From: Gordionus sp. m RMFG-2023
Taxonomy: Eukaryota > Nematomorpha > Gordioida > Chordodea > Parachordodidae
Assembly (NCBI RefSeq): GCF_954871325.1
Contig: NC_088777.1
Span: forward strand, 29,985,366 to 30,049,365
Length of the DNA: 64,000 nt
Direction of reading: 5' to 3'
In this document: one piece after another, positions 23,928 to 36,207 of the stretch
How the letters are laid out: each line of letters opens with the position of its first letter
How positions within the stretch are numbered: the first letter of the stretch is position 1
Position numbers and translations under genes: made by a program
Notes under the pieces: model-generated
Database searches by the model: none
What the model saw: the letters and a program-made list of their open reading frames with translations, nothing else
Told to the model about the DNA's origin: nothing

Positions 23928-26804
23928 TGTTGCAGTTTTACTTTACAAAAAAAATGCATTATGCAAATTGTAAACAAAAATAATGTTTTATTAAAATATC
24001 CCCGTCTATGTAAATGAGAAAAAAACGCGTGAGATTTGTAGATTTTTTCATACTTTAACAGTTTTAACAAGTGGGATGTAGAACTTTTTATTATTCGCTA
24101 GGGAGACTATGTAAATGTTGATTAAAGAAAAAGGATATATAATGGAGAAATTATGAGGCGGAAAAGGGATTATTATTTTAACTAAAATTTACTTTTAATT
24201 TTTTAATTTTATTTTATTTTTTTATGATTTTTACTATTATAATTTTGAATAAAGAATTAAAGTTGATTTTATGATTTCGTGATTCCTAATTATTATTAAT
24301 TTCCTTTTTATATATATATTTGTTTTCTATTTTTATATTTAGGTTTTGATGCACAATGACAATCTTGTCGTTGTGACAATGGTGCCGAAGAGCGGAGGAG
24401 ACCGGCCCTTAACAACCTTCAGTCTGTGACCGGTGGGACAACAAGGAGATGTGTCAAACTGTATTCTAATACAAAAAAAAAAAATTCCAGAAGAACGTAA
24501 GAAAAATATGTAAATAAAGATGAAAAGGAAAAATTATGTTGTTAAGATTATGTTTATGTAGGAATATAAAATCTAAAATTAAAGACATTAGGAATTTTAT
24601 ATTTAGAAGTTACTGGTAAACTAAAAACCAATGGAATTTTGAAACTAATAAAGACTATGATATTTTAGATTTTAGAATTATTAGCAAGTGATCATTAGAA
24701 ATAACTTTGACAAAGAAATAGAAACATAAATTGCGAAAGTTAATATTTAACTAATAGGTTGCTGAGATATAATAATTAAAAAATTCGGTGAATAAGATTA
24801 GAATATAACTTTATTGTTAGGAAATAGTTGATTTTATTCTTATTGAAGATTTACGTTTAACTTTTATTTTAAGGGCTGCGAGAGATAAAACAGCCTCAAG
24901 GATTAATGTGAATTAGTATATTAGGTTGTAGATTAACCAAAAAATCTTCATAGAGAGAATCGGCTTTTCGTCATTAGAAAATTTATGCCGCAATCGAGCT
25001 CAATTTGAGATCGGATATTTATTTTTTTTGAATCATAAATAAGATTTGAGATCAATTATGCAACATTATTCTAATAATAACAGAAAGAAAAACATGCGTT
25101 AGAAATATACATATCAGTTTTCAACAACGGTTGTGCGAAAAATTATAATGATTAGAGTTCATAAGTTATTCAAAGACGTGGGGTGAAAGCCATAGTGATT
25201 AGAATTAAGAGGTTGTTCATAAACGTAAGTATGAAAACTTTTATGATTAGGTCATTGATTTCTCAACAACGTATGTATGAAAAGAGATTTATATATTTCA
25301 GCAGTTTTTTTTTAAAAAAAAAAACTTGAGTAAAAGAAAGATTTTGATATATAGTAGATAAGTATTTTTAGATATAAATTTAGGATAGACATGGCTGAAA
25401 AGAAGATAGGATCAATAGCTAAAGGATGAGTACAAGTATATTTTTCAATGGAAATATGGGTCTAGGCTTCATTAAGGGGAAAGGGGTGATAGAATTTGAT
25501 ATATTTATATAATTTATTATAGATATTTTTGCTACGTATTATAAATTTAAGATTTAGTATAATTTACACCATTTATTAAAGGCAGAATTAGTTTAGAGGA
25601 GATAAATGTAGACATTAGGATAAAGTTGGTATATGTATATATTTTATTAGTATATGATTAGATAGTTTATGTTGTAGAATAAATATAAAAAGTGATAAAA
25701 TATTTCAGAAGTTATTTAAATAGATTATTTTAGGTAGAAGTAGATTAGATGTGATTACCTGAAACCTTAAGATTAAGTCGATATCTCAGCAAAGGCAGAC
25801 TGTCGTAGAAGACCCGGAAGTCTAAAAGATAGATACGATTACAAGAATTAGAGGCAGCAACCAATCAATTACAAGAAAAAGTAGAAAACAAGCGATTTGA
25901 TAAGATGGTCAAGACGTTATGCTGCAATCGTTAATCGCGGACCAATAATAGCCAATTATTACCGAGACTTTAGTCTAAGATACGAAAATCAACAATCATA
26001 GGAACAAGAATTCGTGAAAACCATCGTTTATCGCAGACCAATCGTTTATCGAGATAAAAGGCTAATCGTGGATTACAAGAGAATGATAGAAAACAAGTTA
26101 CGATGAAACTGGATGGCATCGATAATCGTTCATCAAGCGTGGATCGTGGAAAACAAGCCTTTATCAAGTTCGTCAGTGGCCTACAGAGATAAAAAGCTGA
26201 TCGTTTCACAGGGTGACAAGCGACAGATAGAATTCAAAAATTTCAAGCGACAAAGCCTTCGTTAGAACTTAGAAGACAGCAAAAATTAAGAAGAATAAGT
26301 CGAGATCGAAAGAAGATGGATTATTCGCAGATTGGTGGGTCTAACTTAAGTGGAAGGGTGTTGCAGTTTTACTTTACAAAAAAAATGCATTATGCAAATT
26401 GTAAACAAAAATAATGTTTTATTAAAATATCCCCGTCTATGTAAATGAGAAAAAAACGCGTGAGATTTGTAGATTTTTTCATACTTTAACAGTTTTAACA
26501 AGTGGGATGTAGAACTTTTTATTATTCGCTAGGGAGACTATGTAAATGTTGATTAAAGAAAAAGGATATATAATGGAGAAATTATGAGGCGGAAAAGGGA
26601 TTATTATTTTAACTAAAATTTACTTTTAATTTTTTAATTTTATTTTATTTTTTTATGATTTTTACTATTATAATTTTGAATAAAGAAGTTGATTTTATGA
26701 TTTCGTGATTCCTAATTATTATTAATTTCCTTTTTATATATATATTTGTTTTCTATTTTTATATTTAGGTTTTGATGCACAATGACAATCTTGTCGTTGT
26801 GACA
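23928..26804. mobile_element. Short LTR retroelement fossil without recognisable gag-pol
   Basis: Two near-identical direct repeats bound a 2877-bp element. The 5' LTR is 23928-24378 and the 3' LTR 26359-26804. Both begin TGTTGCAG and end GTTGTGACA, giving the usual TG...CA ends, and both contain AATAAA. A primer-binding-site candidate starts at 24380 (TGGTGCCGAAGAGCGG), and a short purine tract GGAAGGG directly precedes the 3' LTR. The roughly 1.98-kb interior has no open frame of retroviral type, so it resembles a non-autonomous TRIM/LARD-class element, or a remnant of one. High LTR similarity points to a young insertion. The flanks show no matching 4-6 bp duplication. Confidence 0.9.
25905..26240. 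repeat. Degenerate ATCG-rich repeats inside the LTR element
   Basis: Words of the form AATCGTTxATCGxGGACCAA recur four to five times in the last third of the interior. Part of the non-coding interior of the LTR element. Confidence 0.45.
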
Positions 26805-27530
26805 GTGACTGTACCAATATGGGATTGATATTTATTGCTGAGGCTAGTGGGAGAGACTGAATATCTATGGAACTAATAATAAATAAATAAATATATAATT
26901 ATTAATAATTTCTAATACTAATTCACTACTTTTACTCTTTATTCAACTTCTATCAAATCCAAAATAATAATCAAAATATCGTCTGTAAATTAATAATCAA
27001 AATATCATCGGTCAATAAATAATAAAATAATTTTCGCAGAATCCAAATTATTCAAAACTGAACTTTTTTGAATTAACAATGTATATATATATATAAAAAA
27101 AATTAAACAATTTTCGAAGAATTAAATATATAAAATTTGCATATTTGAATATATATATAAAATTTATAGAAAAATATTATGTTCAATTTAAGATTATTTA
27201 CATAGACAAATTACCCCAAAAATATTATCTTCGTCTACCATTTATTTATGAATAATCACTTTTCAAAATTAACATTCGAATTTGCATATACAACAATTAA
27301 AAATAAAAATATTAGTATGATGGATTTAAACATTTATTTATATTAATTAAACAAAGTTTCTCACTTGTTCTTAGAACTATCTGCTCCTGCATTTTATTTT
27401 TGACAAAAAAATTGTATTTCTTTATTAAACTTTTCACAGACGCGTACGCATCGCCCCCCCCCCCCTCAAATCCAAAAAATGCAGATGTCGAATATATTTT
27501 TCAAAATTTATGTTTATATTAATTTATATT
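26805..27530. other. AT-rich sequence, no gene seen
   Basis: Holds a short TA run (27077-27090) and a run of 12 C at 27454-27465. Nothing else recognised. Confidence 0.5.
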
Positions 27531-27762
27531 TTAATGTTTATTCCTATCTCATATTAAATATATATTTGTTAATATTTATTCCTATCTCATATTAAATATA
27601 TATTTGTTAATATTTATTCCTATCTCATATTAAATATATATTTGTTAATATTTATTCCTATCTCATATTAAATATATATTTGTTAATATTTATTCCTATC
27701 TCATATTAAATATATATTTGTTAATATTTATTCCTATCTCATATTAAATATATATTTAATTA
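27531..27762. repeat. 38-bp minisatellite, six copies
   Basis: Nearly perfect units start with TTCCTATCTCATATTAAATA at 27541, 27579, 27617, 27655, 27693 and 27731. There are no spacers, so it is not CRISPR-like. Confidence 0.95.
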
Positions 27763-27823
27763 CATTTATTTATCACATTCATCTACTAAGTATTTTATCA
27801 ATTAATTTCGATTTCAAGTTTTA

Positions 27824-27975
27824 CGGCGTAATATTTACTTATTATTTTCAAATTTTTAGTGGTGTAATATTTATCTACCATTTTTAAATTTCTAGTCAAA
27901 TAATATTTATTTCTGAAACTTTTTGTCCAACAGGGAGAAAGACCATCAAGCAACAGCTTTTATGGAGTTAGAAGA
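27824..27975. repeat. Dispersed repeat shared with 63823-63990
   Basis: Begins GGCGTAATATTTACTTATTA, contains an internal second copy of the same opening about 36 bp later (GTGTAATATTTATCTACC), and runs through TTCTGAAACTTTTTGTCCAA and CAGGG to ATCAAGCA. The same order occurs at 63823-63990. Confidence 0.8.
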
Positions 27976-27979
27976 GCCT

Positions 27980-28490
27980 TGCTATTACTGAAATATCATA
28001 AAGCCTGAAAGAAATATTTCCTCAGAAGCAAGAAAATTATTGGATTCAATGCTTATTACAAATTTTTCTTCTCATTAGAATGTATTATTTAATTATACAA
28101 CTATTTTAAGTAAAACTTTTCAAAAACACATTTACTTGATTAAGATAGAATAGCGGAGAGCATTTCTCAAGGAAATTAGAGAATTTTGATGAAGAATTTC
28201 ATATTTTATATGTTATTGTTGAGGCAAAAGCAGAACTATAGTTTAATATTTATCTCCCTCGACCTGCAGCAAGGCAAGCTCATTCTTTAAAACATTAATA
28301 TAGGATCAGTAGAATAGTATTATAAAACGAATGTCCCTCACTTAGATACATTTATAACCCAAATAAATGAATGGTTTTTAATTCATCATGCACATGCAGC
28401 ACTTACCAATCTGCAAATATTATTTCCACAAAAGCCTTACCAACCTTTTTCAGATGGAGATAGAAAAATATTTGTTAAATTTTTATCGAA
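27980..28490 (+). pseudogene. hAT transposase fragment
   Basis: The + strand near 28250 reads YLPRPAARQAHS. From about 28330 it reads PHLDTFITQINEWFLIHHAH, LTNLQILFPQKPYQPF, which matches the region between the catalytic core and the dimerisation domain of DUF4371-type hAT transposases. Stops and frame changes are present and both the catalytic core and C-terminus are missing. Confidence 0.6.
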
Positions 28491-28499
28491 TTAAAGTGT

Positions 28500-30302
28500 C
28501 TTATGATGCATTATTAGCTGAATAACTATGTTTAAAGGATTAACTATGGTTGATATATTCCCAAAAAATGCAACACATTTTAGATTATATCCCCAATGTA
28601 TTGTATTAATATATATATTGTAATTTTTAAAGGAATCAGAACTATCCAGGATCATCACGGGTTTTAAAGGGATAATGAAGTGTTTTATTAAATAAGTAAA
28701 ATAGGTAATGTAAGTAAAAGTATATTTAATACACAATATCACGTATATATATATATAATGAATTCAATCCTTCAGGTTATGTAATTTACAAACGAAAATT
28801 TAATATTATATTCAATTTAAATTCAATTTACAATTACATTTATATTACAGATAACTAAAAAAATAGGGTTTTAAGTTAAGGAATGAAAATACGGTATTAT
28901 CACGTATGCAATCTTTTCTGCCCTGCATAACGTGAGGTTAAACACACTTTATTGAATTTCATCCCTCTCTTTCTTTGTTCAACATTAACTTTACTTTTAT
29001 AAATTCATACATTTAAAATTTAATTCTTTCAACTATATAAACTATTACTATATATAAAATATTACTCATCTAAAATTTTAACTTATAAATATCAAAAATA
29101 TTAACCCGCAACTTCTTAACTTTCAATCATTCTTTGTATATGCTTAATCTCAACCTTATATTTATGCTTCATGTCTGAAAATAATTTCATTTTAACATTT
29201 TATTTTTACATCTTAATCAATATAAACTCCTTTCATTTTCCATCATTTTTAAATTCATATAATTTCCAATTCCTAAAAATAAATCAATTAATTTATAAAT
29301 TTCTAATTTTTAATTCATCTAATTTAATTCTATTAATAGTTATTTAAATTAATACATTATTTCTCTTTTCAAAACATATTGCATTTAATTTCTCTTTTTT
29401 CCTCTCTTCTTTTTTTTCCCCTACCATCTATTCCAATTTTTTTCTACTTTTTTATTTTTAATTTTATACGTTACATATATAAATTTTTTTGAAACCTTTG
29501 TATTTAAATATTCTCTTTTTTTTTAATTTTCCATGATCGTAGATTTCTATATTTATATTACGCCAAATTCTTCCCAATTGTCTCATCCGTGGTTAAAACG
29601 GCACCAATATTATATATGTATATTGTTTAAAAACTCCAAACCAATATTTCATGTCTATAATTTTATTTCCGTATAATTCACAATAATATATATGATCTCA
29701 CGTAATAACAAATCTTAAAACAAAGATGTCCATATCTGTCAATTACAAATCGAGAGATACAACAAATATAAAGCATATATTTATGAAATAAACATGTAAG
29801 ATTAAAAAAATAAATAATAATTACTATAATTTTATGTATAAAATTTATTCGTGTAAATATGTATCCTTTATTTATATAAATAATATAAAATTTTATTTTT
29901 AAAAACATATAGATAACATATATTATAATTTAAAGATCGTAATATAATATCTGAATATTTTTCGCATAGAAATAGGTATAAGATCATTATAGTGACAATA
30001 TAGAATTTGATCTTTGCCGATAATATTAAAAATGTTAGACACTAATTTAACAAAAATAACTTATCTCCATGCGACATGAACCTAATTAACGGAGTTTGAA
30101 TTTTAAAAAAATCATAAAAAGTTATAATTATGTTTTTACAATACAACCCAATGGTGATAATAAAAACATTGATTGTTTGATTTACTAGTAATTCAAAATA
30201 TTTAATTATTATTAGAGAAATACTCTAGAAAAATTTTAAGTTGAGACTAGAATATATTACGTCGGCCAAATAGATATTTCAATAGTTGATTATAACACCC
30301 CT
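28500..30302. other. AT-rich sequence, no gene seen
   Basis: Long T-rich and A-rich stretches and a short TA run at 28743-28757. Open frames here are low-complexity and strand-biased. No element ends recognised. Confidence 0.5.
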
Positions 30303-31621
30303 CTCCCCTAATTTCAAGTTAGGGGAACCAAGTTATGTATATGTATAAGTTCTGCCACTCCCAAGGGAAGTAAAGAAATAATGCTACTAAAATTATTGGA
30401 TAAATTAATGGCCCGTGCAGCCAAACATGTGAGCGGAGGGACCTTCCCAGTCTCCATAGTCTCAAACGGTATAATATTGCATATGCGAGTGATTTGACCA
30501 GTCTTTGCGCCATTCAATATTTGAGTATCCGATTTCGGTGATTGAGAGACACATTATGTGGTAATCGCCAATTAAGGCTAATAGGAGTGTCTAGGTGAAC
30601 ACCGAAGTTTACGATCATCATCTTTAATAAAGAGATAGTATATGGCGATTTACAGTAATCTATGGAATCTATTGAAAAATTTACAAATATAGGAGATAGT
30701 AAGCGATGAATAAAGGTAGCCCCCTTGTAGTCAGTCGTATGGAGATGGGCCGCAAGCGGGCGCCAAGCGGTTAATAGCCAGTCTACGAAAGAATGGAGGT
30801 GGTCTCGCCTAAAGGAGCTTGGTTCCGGTTCCGATCGAAGGGGAGTTAAAAAGTCCGCCAAATGGTGAACCAAGGTAGAGGAGTCGGGCGGCAGAAAAAC
30901 GGGTAAACCACCTTGGAGAATAAAGGAGAGTGAGGAGCGGAATTCAGGTTCAACGCGAAGAAATGTTAGGTAGAGTAAGAAGAGGGATGAGGAAAGTATG
31001 GAATTAAAATTGATCCGGTGGCTAGGGCATACTGGCCCTTGAAAGGTAGGGATGTAGGATGTGTAAGGGGTGCGAGATGAAGATGCCATTAATGTACATA
31101 GGTATGAGTCAGTTCCTGTGAATGCTGACACCATGGATGAAATCACGAATCTAAATAGAATAGAAATTAAAGTCAGCAAAGTTTGAACTAATTCTAGAAG
31201 CTCGATATGTTGTGTGAGTAAGAGGGGAAAGGGGAGAATTGAGATAAAAATATCCCACTCTGTACTTGTTCTCATATTCTGACACCGCCTTGACCAAGGT
31301 AGTAATCAGCCAGCAAGTGTGGTCGTCAAAGAGAGAATGTGTGCCAATTATAGGTGAGTAATCTCTTAACAAACCCGTATTATTACTTGTGATATCCTTA
31401 CTATAAGAATAATAATCATAACAGGTGGCTAAACAAGACTGTAAGGCATAAATACAGAGCGTTATGCATGGAGCAGGGTACTTTCCCAAGGCCAATAGTT
31501 TGAAAGCGCATCTGATCAGCCGATTTCGAGTGACTTCATGCCAGGGTCCGAGAATTCTTTCGGTCAAAAGCGCGGTTTGAAGGTGGGGTAAGATCATACT
31601 AACTCCATTTCCACATAACAA
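30303..31621 (-). other. Unrecognised GC-richer reading frame, possible virus fossil
   Basis: About 440 codons of minus-strand coding-like sequence stand out from the surroundings by a much higher G+C content. The protein is rich in Leu, Ser and Pro, with hydrophobic stretches such as ALLTERILGPWHEVTRNRLI, TLLTLISILFRFVISSMVSA and SILSSSLFLLYLTFL. It looks nearly whole, with about one break. I do not recognise the family. The isolated position in transposon-rich DNA, the foreign base composition and the absence of a partner gene or intron make an endogenised virus structural gene one reasonable guess. A recently arrived transposon-encoded or host gene is the alternative. No inverted or direct repeats bound it as far as I can see. 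Confidence 0.4.
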
Positions 31622-31756
31622 GCATATATTAAGACAGAATTAAAAACAAAAAAAATACTGATATAATAATTTTAACAAACTAATAAATGATAATAATTTT
31701 AAACAAAATAAAAAATAATAAAAATAATTTTACCTTTTTTTATGTCTTTTATATTA

Positions 31757-31871
31757 CAGTGAAACGATACACATGTTTAAATATACTATAAAAGGGGGTA
31801 AACAAAATAAGATTTTATTTTTAATAGAATAAAGATTGAAATTAAATATGGACAAGCATTAAGAAGATTAA
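31757..31871. repeat. Left terminal inverted repeat of the Tc1/IS630 element
   Basis: Includes AAAGGGGGTAAACAAAATAA and ATGGACAAGC, matched in reverse at 33020-33134. Confidence 0.9.
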
Positions 31872-32056
31872 TATAGTTGTAATCATTATAAAAAAAATGT
31901 GTTAAAATTTAATTCAAAATAAAAAATTAAAATACTTACATATTAGTAATTATTTTTAATTTTTCTTAAATAATAAAAAAAAATGTTTAATATAGAATCT
32001 TTATTATCCAATAGTAATACTAATTTTTCTAATTTAAATGAAAACTCCCAATTATT

Positions 32057-32629
32057 CGGCAAATTTATTGTGCAAAGATCTTAAATATCCCAAGAGAAAA
32101 TTTATATTTCTTAGATGAGACTGGAATAAACTTGCATGTTGTACCAATCTACGCCTGGGCGCCATACAATGTCCGTCCAATAATAAATATCCTATCCTCT
32201 AAGGGTAAAAATGTAAGTATCCTTTGTACAATCGGAATTGGAGGGGTAATTCATTATAAAATAATAGACGGAGCTTATAATGGGCTATTATTCCGTGATT
32301 CTATGACGGAGCTTATTAGTATCCTACCACCAGATGCAATCATTGTAATGGATAATGCATCTATCCATAGAAGCCATCTTATCGATTCTTATAAAGGTAG
32401 GATTGAATACCTACCACCTTATTCACCTCAGTTAAATCCCATTGAAAATTTTTTTGGAGTTTTGAAAAATAAATTTAGAGCAATCAATCCCCGCCCTAAT
32501 TCAAGAGATGAAATTGTTAGGAATATTATTCAACTCTTACACGGATTTATTCCTTATGATTTCACTAACTTCTACAATCACATGCAAAGCTATTTGGAGT
32601 TGGGTTATCGCGGGCAACTGATTAATTAG
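32057..32629 (+). pseudogene. IS630/Tc1-type DDE transposase, N-terminus lost
   Basis: The readable frame runs from about 32057 (RQIYCAKILNIPRENLYFLD) to a stop at 32629. All three catalytic blocks are present: FLDETGINLHV (first D), AIIVMDNASIHRSHLID (second D) and LPPYSPQLNPIENFFGVLKN (E). By my count 30 residues separate the second D from the E, fewer than the 34 usual for Tc1. The protein is about 190 residues, against about 340 for a normal transposase. The DNA-binding helix-turn-helix region is missing, and a short leading frame (31983-32084, MFNIESLLSNSN) ends in a stop in another frame. This copy cannot make a full transposase. The catalytic part itself is open throughout. Confidence 0.85.
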
Positions 32630-33019
32630 GTAATCTTTATAATCGATTTGTAATAGTAATTATAATATTAACTCTTTTAATTTAAAAAAAGGTACCAACT
32701 TCAAATTCGTGGAACAATGGAATATTTTGATAAATTATAATTATATTTTTTATGTATTAATTATTTTATCGAAATTATTATAAAAGTTTATAGTGTTATC
32801 ATATTTTTATCGAAATAAATGGATATACAAAATAGATTACATTTAAGAAATTCTAAAATATTTTCAAATATTAAAAAGACTTTTTACAAAAAATGATTTA
32901 GAATTTTAAATGAAATTTAATCAAATATCTTACTTGAGCATTCTCAAAGAAAATAAAAAAAAAATTCCATTTTCATCACAAATTATATATATTTTTATAA
33001 TGATTAATCAACTATTAAT

Positions 33020-33134
33020 CTTCTTAATTAATTGCTTGTCCATATTTAATTTCAATCTTTATTCTATTAAAAATAAAATCTTATTTTGTTTACCCCCTTT
33101 TATAGTATATTTAAACATGTGTATCGTTTCACTG
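33020..33134. repeat. Right terminal inverted repeat of the Tc1/IS630 element
   Basis: Reverse complement of 31757-31871, with the outer end CGTTTCACTG followed by TA. Confidence 0.9.
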
Positions 33135-33136
33135 TA

Positions 33137-33919
33137 TCTTCCACATTTTGAAAAGTAAATATATATTTATTAATAATCTCCTCAAAAATATAAAATATAT
33201 ATTTTTAATAATGATGAGTTGACCAAAAATATTACAATAATTACGCAAAACTAAATGTAATATGACAATGAATATGCAAAGTTCAAAAAATATTTAACAA
33301 TAGTTTATGAGGAAATAAGAAATAATATTTGTTGAAATATTGAATCAGTATATTATGTAGAGAACATAGTTTATTAATATAAATAAATTTAAAAAAATAT
33401 ATTGGAGAAAAAGTGGATAAAGTCCATAAAATAATAATTGAGTAAAATTTTATAAAAATAGTTTTAGATTTTTAATTTTTTTGTGGAATTAACTATAATA
33501 TTTATTTTAAAAGTTATTAACTTTTACCAATTGTTCTTTCAAATTTTTGTTTATAATTATTTGAAATATACTTTTGAAAGGTGGGGTACGGGGTTTATAC
33601 TAGTTTAACTTCAAAGTGATATTTACGAGAACAGTTTTCTAAGGCCCCTTGCCACACCTATAGAGCAGGGTTCATAACGTTAAATATGCTTCGAGTAGAA
33701 AATCCGATATATTCATTATTTATTTATAAAAATACTAATATTTTAAATTTTTGTAGGTCCCCAAATTCTAAAATCTTGCTAGAATTTTTCCTACTAGAAT
33801 TACTGACCTATTTTCTCGAGATATTAGTTAAATCTTTTAGTTTTATCTTAAGCCTAACACTAAATATTTGAACCCATCCAAAATCATCTGTTTTTAAAAT
33901 TTAACCTGAAAAATTCGTC
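33137..33919. other. Region upstream of the SDR gene
   Basis: AT-rich except for a GC-richer patch at 33580-33670 (GGTGGGGTACGGGGTTTATA and GGCCCCTTGCCACACC). It should contain the promoter and 5' UTR, but I see no motif that I can assign. Confidence 0.4.
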
Positions 33920-34472
33920 ATGGTTCAATATAATGATCAATGTAAAATAGGGAAAATGGCTACACTTATATCTTGTTTTATTGTTGCTTTTATGTCATTA
34001 AAATTATTATGGGATTATTTCTTAATATATATGTATGCCAAGTACATATACAATAATGATATCGATAAACAAAGAAAAAATTTAAAATTCTGCAAAGGTA
34101 GTTGGGCTTTGATAACAGGTTCAACAGATGGAATTGGTAAAGCCTATTCTTTATGCCTTGCCCGATTAGGATTTAATATTATTTTAATTGGGAGATCTCA
34201 AGAAAAATTAATGGATACAAAAGAGATGTTGCAAAATGATGAAAGAGTAAAAAAAATAAGAGAAATTGACAATTTGAATACATGGGATAACAAAGAGTGG
34301 GTACAAACTGGCCTTTTAGATTTTAGTGTTGATGATTACAAAGTTGTTGATAAAGTTATTGGAAGCCTTATTCAAAATCATGTTACTGGTATTGTTGAAA
34401 AGAATTTAAAAGTTGTTGTCAATAATGCAGGAGTGTCATATGATTATCCTATATTTTTTATGGACTTACCTG
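33920..34472 (+). CDS. HSD17B12/let-767-like short-chain dehydrogenase, exon 1
   Basis: This is the first coding exon of an SDR-family, NAD(P)-dependent reductase. The closest group by motif is HSD17B12/let-767, which reduces 3-ketoacyl-CoA in very-long-chain fatty acid elongation (and steroids) at the ER. The ATG at 33920 begins [20 protein letters not shown]; an alternative start is Met13. Residues about 13-45 form a hydrophobic anchor. The cofactor fold follows: [18 protein letters not shown] (TGxxxGIG, about residue 62), [14 protein letters not shown], and [14 protein letters not shown] (NNAG). The exon ends after one base of a Gly codon (TTACCTG then GTAATT), which joins in phase to exon 2. 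The stretch between the GRS motif and NNAG is longer than usual. The frame is open and the sequence conserved, so the gene looks functional. Tissue or substrate cannot be read from sequence. Confidence 0.9.
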
Positions 34473-35124
34473 GTAATTTTTTATACGACTATATTAATTT
34501 ACTTACTACATTTTTTAAGGAGTACATTATTATTTTATAAACTAACCTATATCAGTATAAAAAAATGATGTGATTGCCATTAAATTAATCCAATGCCATA
34601 TATTTTGTAGAAATTAACTATTTTTGTTTATTTGAAATATAGAAAATATTATATGTCAATAAATGTTTCTAAGCAATTTTAATTCTTCAATTATCAAATT
34701 TTTTATCAAAATATGGTTTAAATTTATAAAATGGTAATACACATTTAACACTTTTTTAGCTATTTTTTCAATATTTTATTTTTAATATTTTTCTAATGGC
34801 ATTAGTTAAAAGGGTCATTACCTTAAATGAGGGGGGGGGGGTTCTAACTAAGGTGTTCACAAAAAGAATTAGAACTTTTTAAACATTTATATTTAAACTT
34901 CATGATCTTACTATAGATATACTAATTTTTTTTACACTAAAAATATGATGATAAATATTAGAGGTGCACAGGTCTACTTTTTTAAAATTCATACCTCTAT
35001 CCACCCACTAACTCTCAAACTGACAAAAAAATCATGCTTATTCATGCCTGATGCTAATTTTTTTAACTGGACCTGCTAACTCATTAAAGACAAAAACATA
35101 TAGAACCCTGCTTGAGCTTATCTG

Positions 35125-35225
35125 AATCCAAGGGGGGTTGGTTTTTGAAAAAATTTTTTTTTGTATTTTATTTAGACACCTTTTATAAATATATATAGAA
35201 TGTGAAAACCTTGGTGACAATATCA
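35125..35225 (-). repeat. Dispersed repeat, inverted relative to 46862-46962
   Basis: Read on the minus strand, CACATTCTATATATATTTAT followed by AAAAGGTGTCTAAATAAAA matches the + strand at 46862-46962. Both copies encode the chance-looking peptide IYIYKRCLNK. Element type unknown. Confidence 0.6.
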
Positions 35226-36131
35226 GTGGTCCTGAATATAGTTTTTTTTACAAAATTTGAATTTTTTATTTGCATAAAACTACTGATTATAGATAAAAAT
35301 TTGTTGCTAATTTACCAATAAAAGGATATTTTCACTTTTTATACAAAAATATTTTGAATTCTATTAAATGTACAAATTAAACTGAGGGGCTGTGTGGGAA
35401 AATGCTCTTAGATATATTAATAATCTATCAAATTTCCAATAATAAATATCTATCCTATATAATTTAATTTATTACTCATTTTTATTAATGAAATAGAAAT
35501 ATAGATATATTCAAATTCAGTCCATGATTTAAAATATATTTGAACAAAATATAGTTAGAGATATAAATAATTATAATTTAAACAAATAGATTAAAAGGAA
35601 GAGTAGTTTTAATTGTCTAATCTATATATAAAGTATATGTTGGCCTCGTAGCAGTTGAAGGACTGATCACACCTAAAATGAGTGCTTTATGCATCCACAA
35701 TTTGTCAATTGAGGTGAGATATGCATAAGAATTTCCTAGAGGATGCAAATTAACAGACCCACCATTGATTTTCATATATACATGTTATATCCATTTGTTT
35801 TTTCATATATTAAATTTGCATTAATATTTGAGTATAGTTAATATTTGCAATTCTATAGAATTTAAAAAAAATCTAGCATCAATTTTATCCTGAGAAATTT
35901 TTTTTTTCAAAATTTTTATTTTATTTAATGCTTTTAAGATATATACACTAAATAATTAAAAATATATATATTAAAAAAAACAAATAAGCATATATTAAAA
36001 ATGAATTTAAAAATTATATATGTATAAAAAAAACCGAGAAATAAATTATTTAAAAAAAGTAAATCACCCTAGAGAAGAGTGAATGCTTAAAAAATTGGAC
36101 CTGCAGATGGAAATCTGCTGACAAAGGTAAA

Positions 36132-36207
36132 ATCATTGGGTCCCCTGAAATCTGTCTCATTTTTTTCCTATCATTGGGTCCCCTGAAATCTGTCTCATTT
36201 TTTTCCT
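36132..36207. repeat. 38-bp tandem duplication
   Basis: TCATTGGGTCCCCTGAAATC plus the following 18 bases occurs twice in a row (36132 and 36170), within the 3' part of the minus-strand LINE. Confidence 0.9.

Larger units (their letters stand above)
31757..33134 (+). mobile_element. Tc1/IS630-like DNA transposon, ends intact
   Basis: The element is 1378 bp. Inverted repeats of about 115 bp start CAGTGAAACGATACACATG at 31757 and end with the complement at 33134. They are almost identical apart from a few inserted bases near the inner side of the right copy. The flanks are TA on both sides (31755-31756 and 33135-33136), the hallmark target duplication of Tc1/mariner elements. One decayed transposase lies inside. 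Confidence 0.93.

Noticed and set aside
27531-27762. CRISPR-like array
   Set aside because: The units are contiguous with no unique spacers, and the setting is eukaryotic.
35640-35780. Structural RNA gene (snRNA- or SINE-like GC-balanced patch)
   Set aside because: I compared it from memory with U1-U6, 5S and the SINE at 17.8 kb and found no convincing match.
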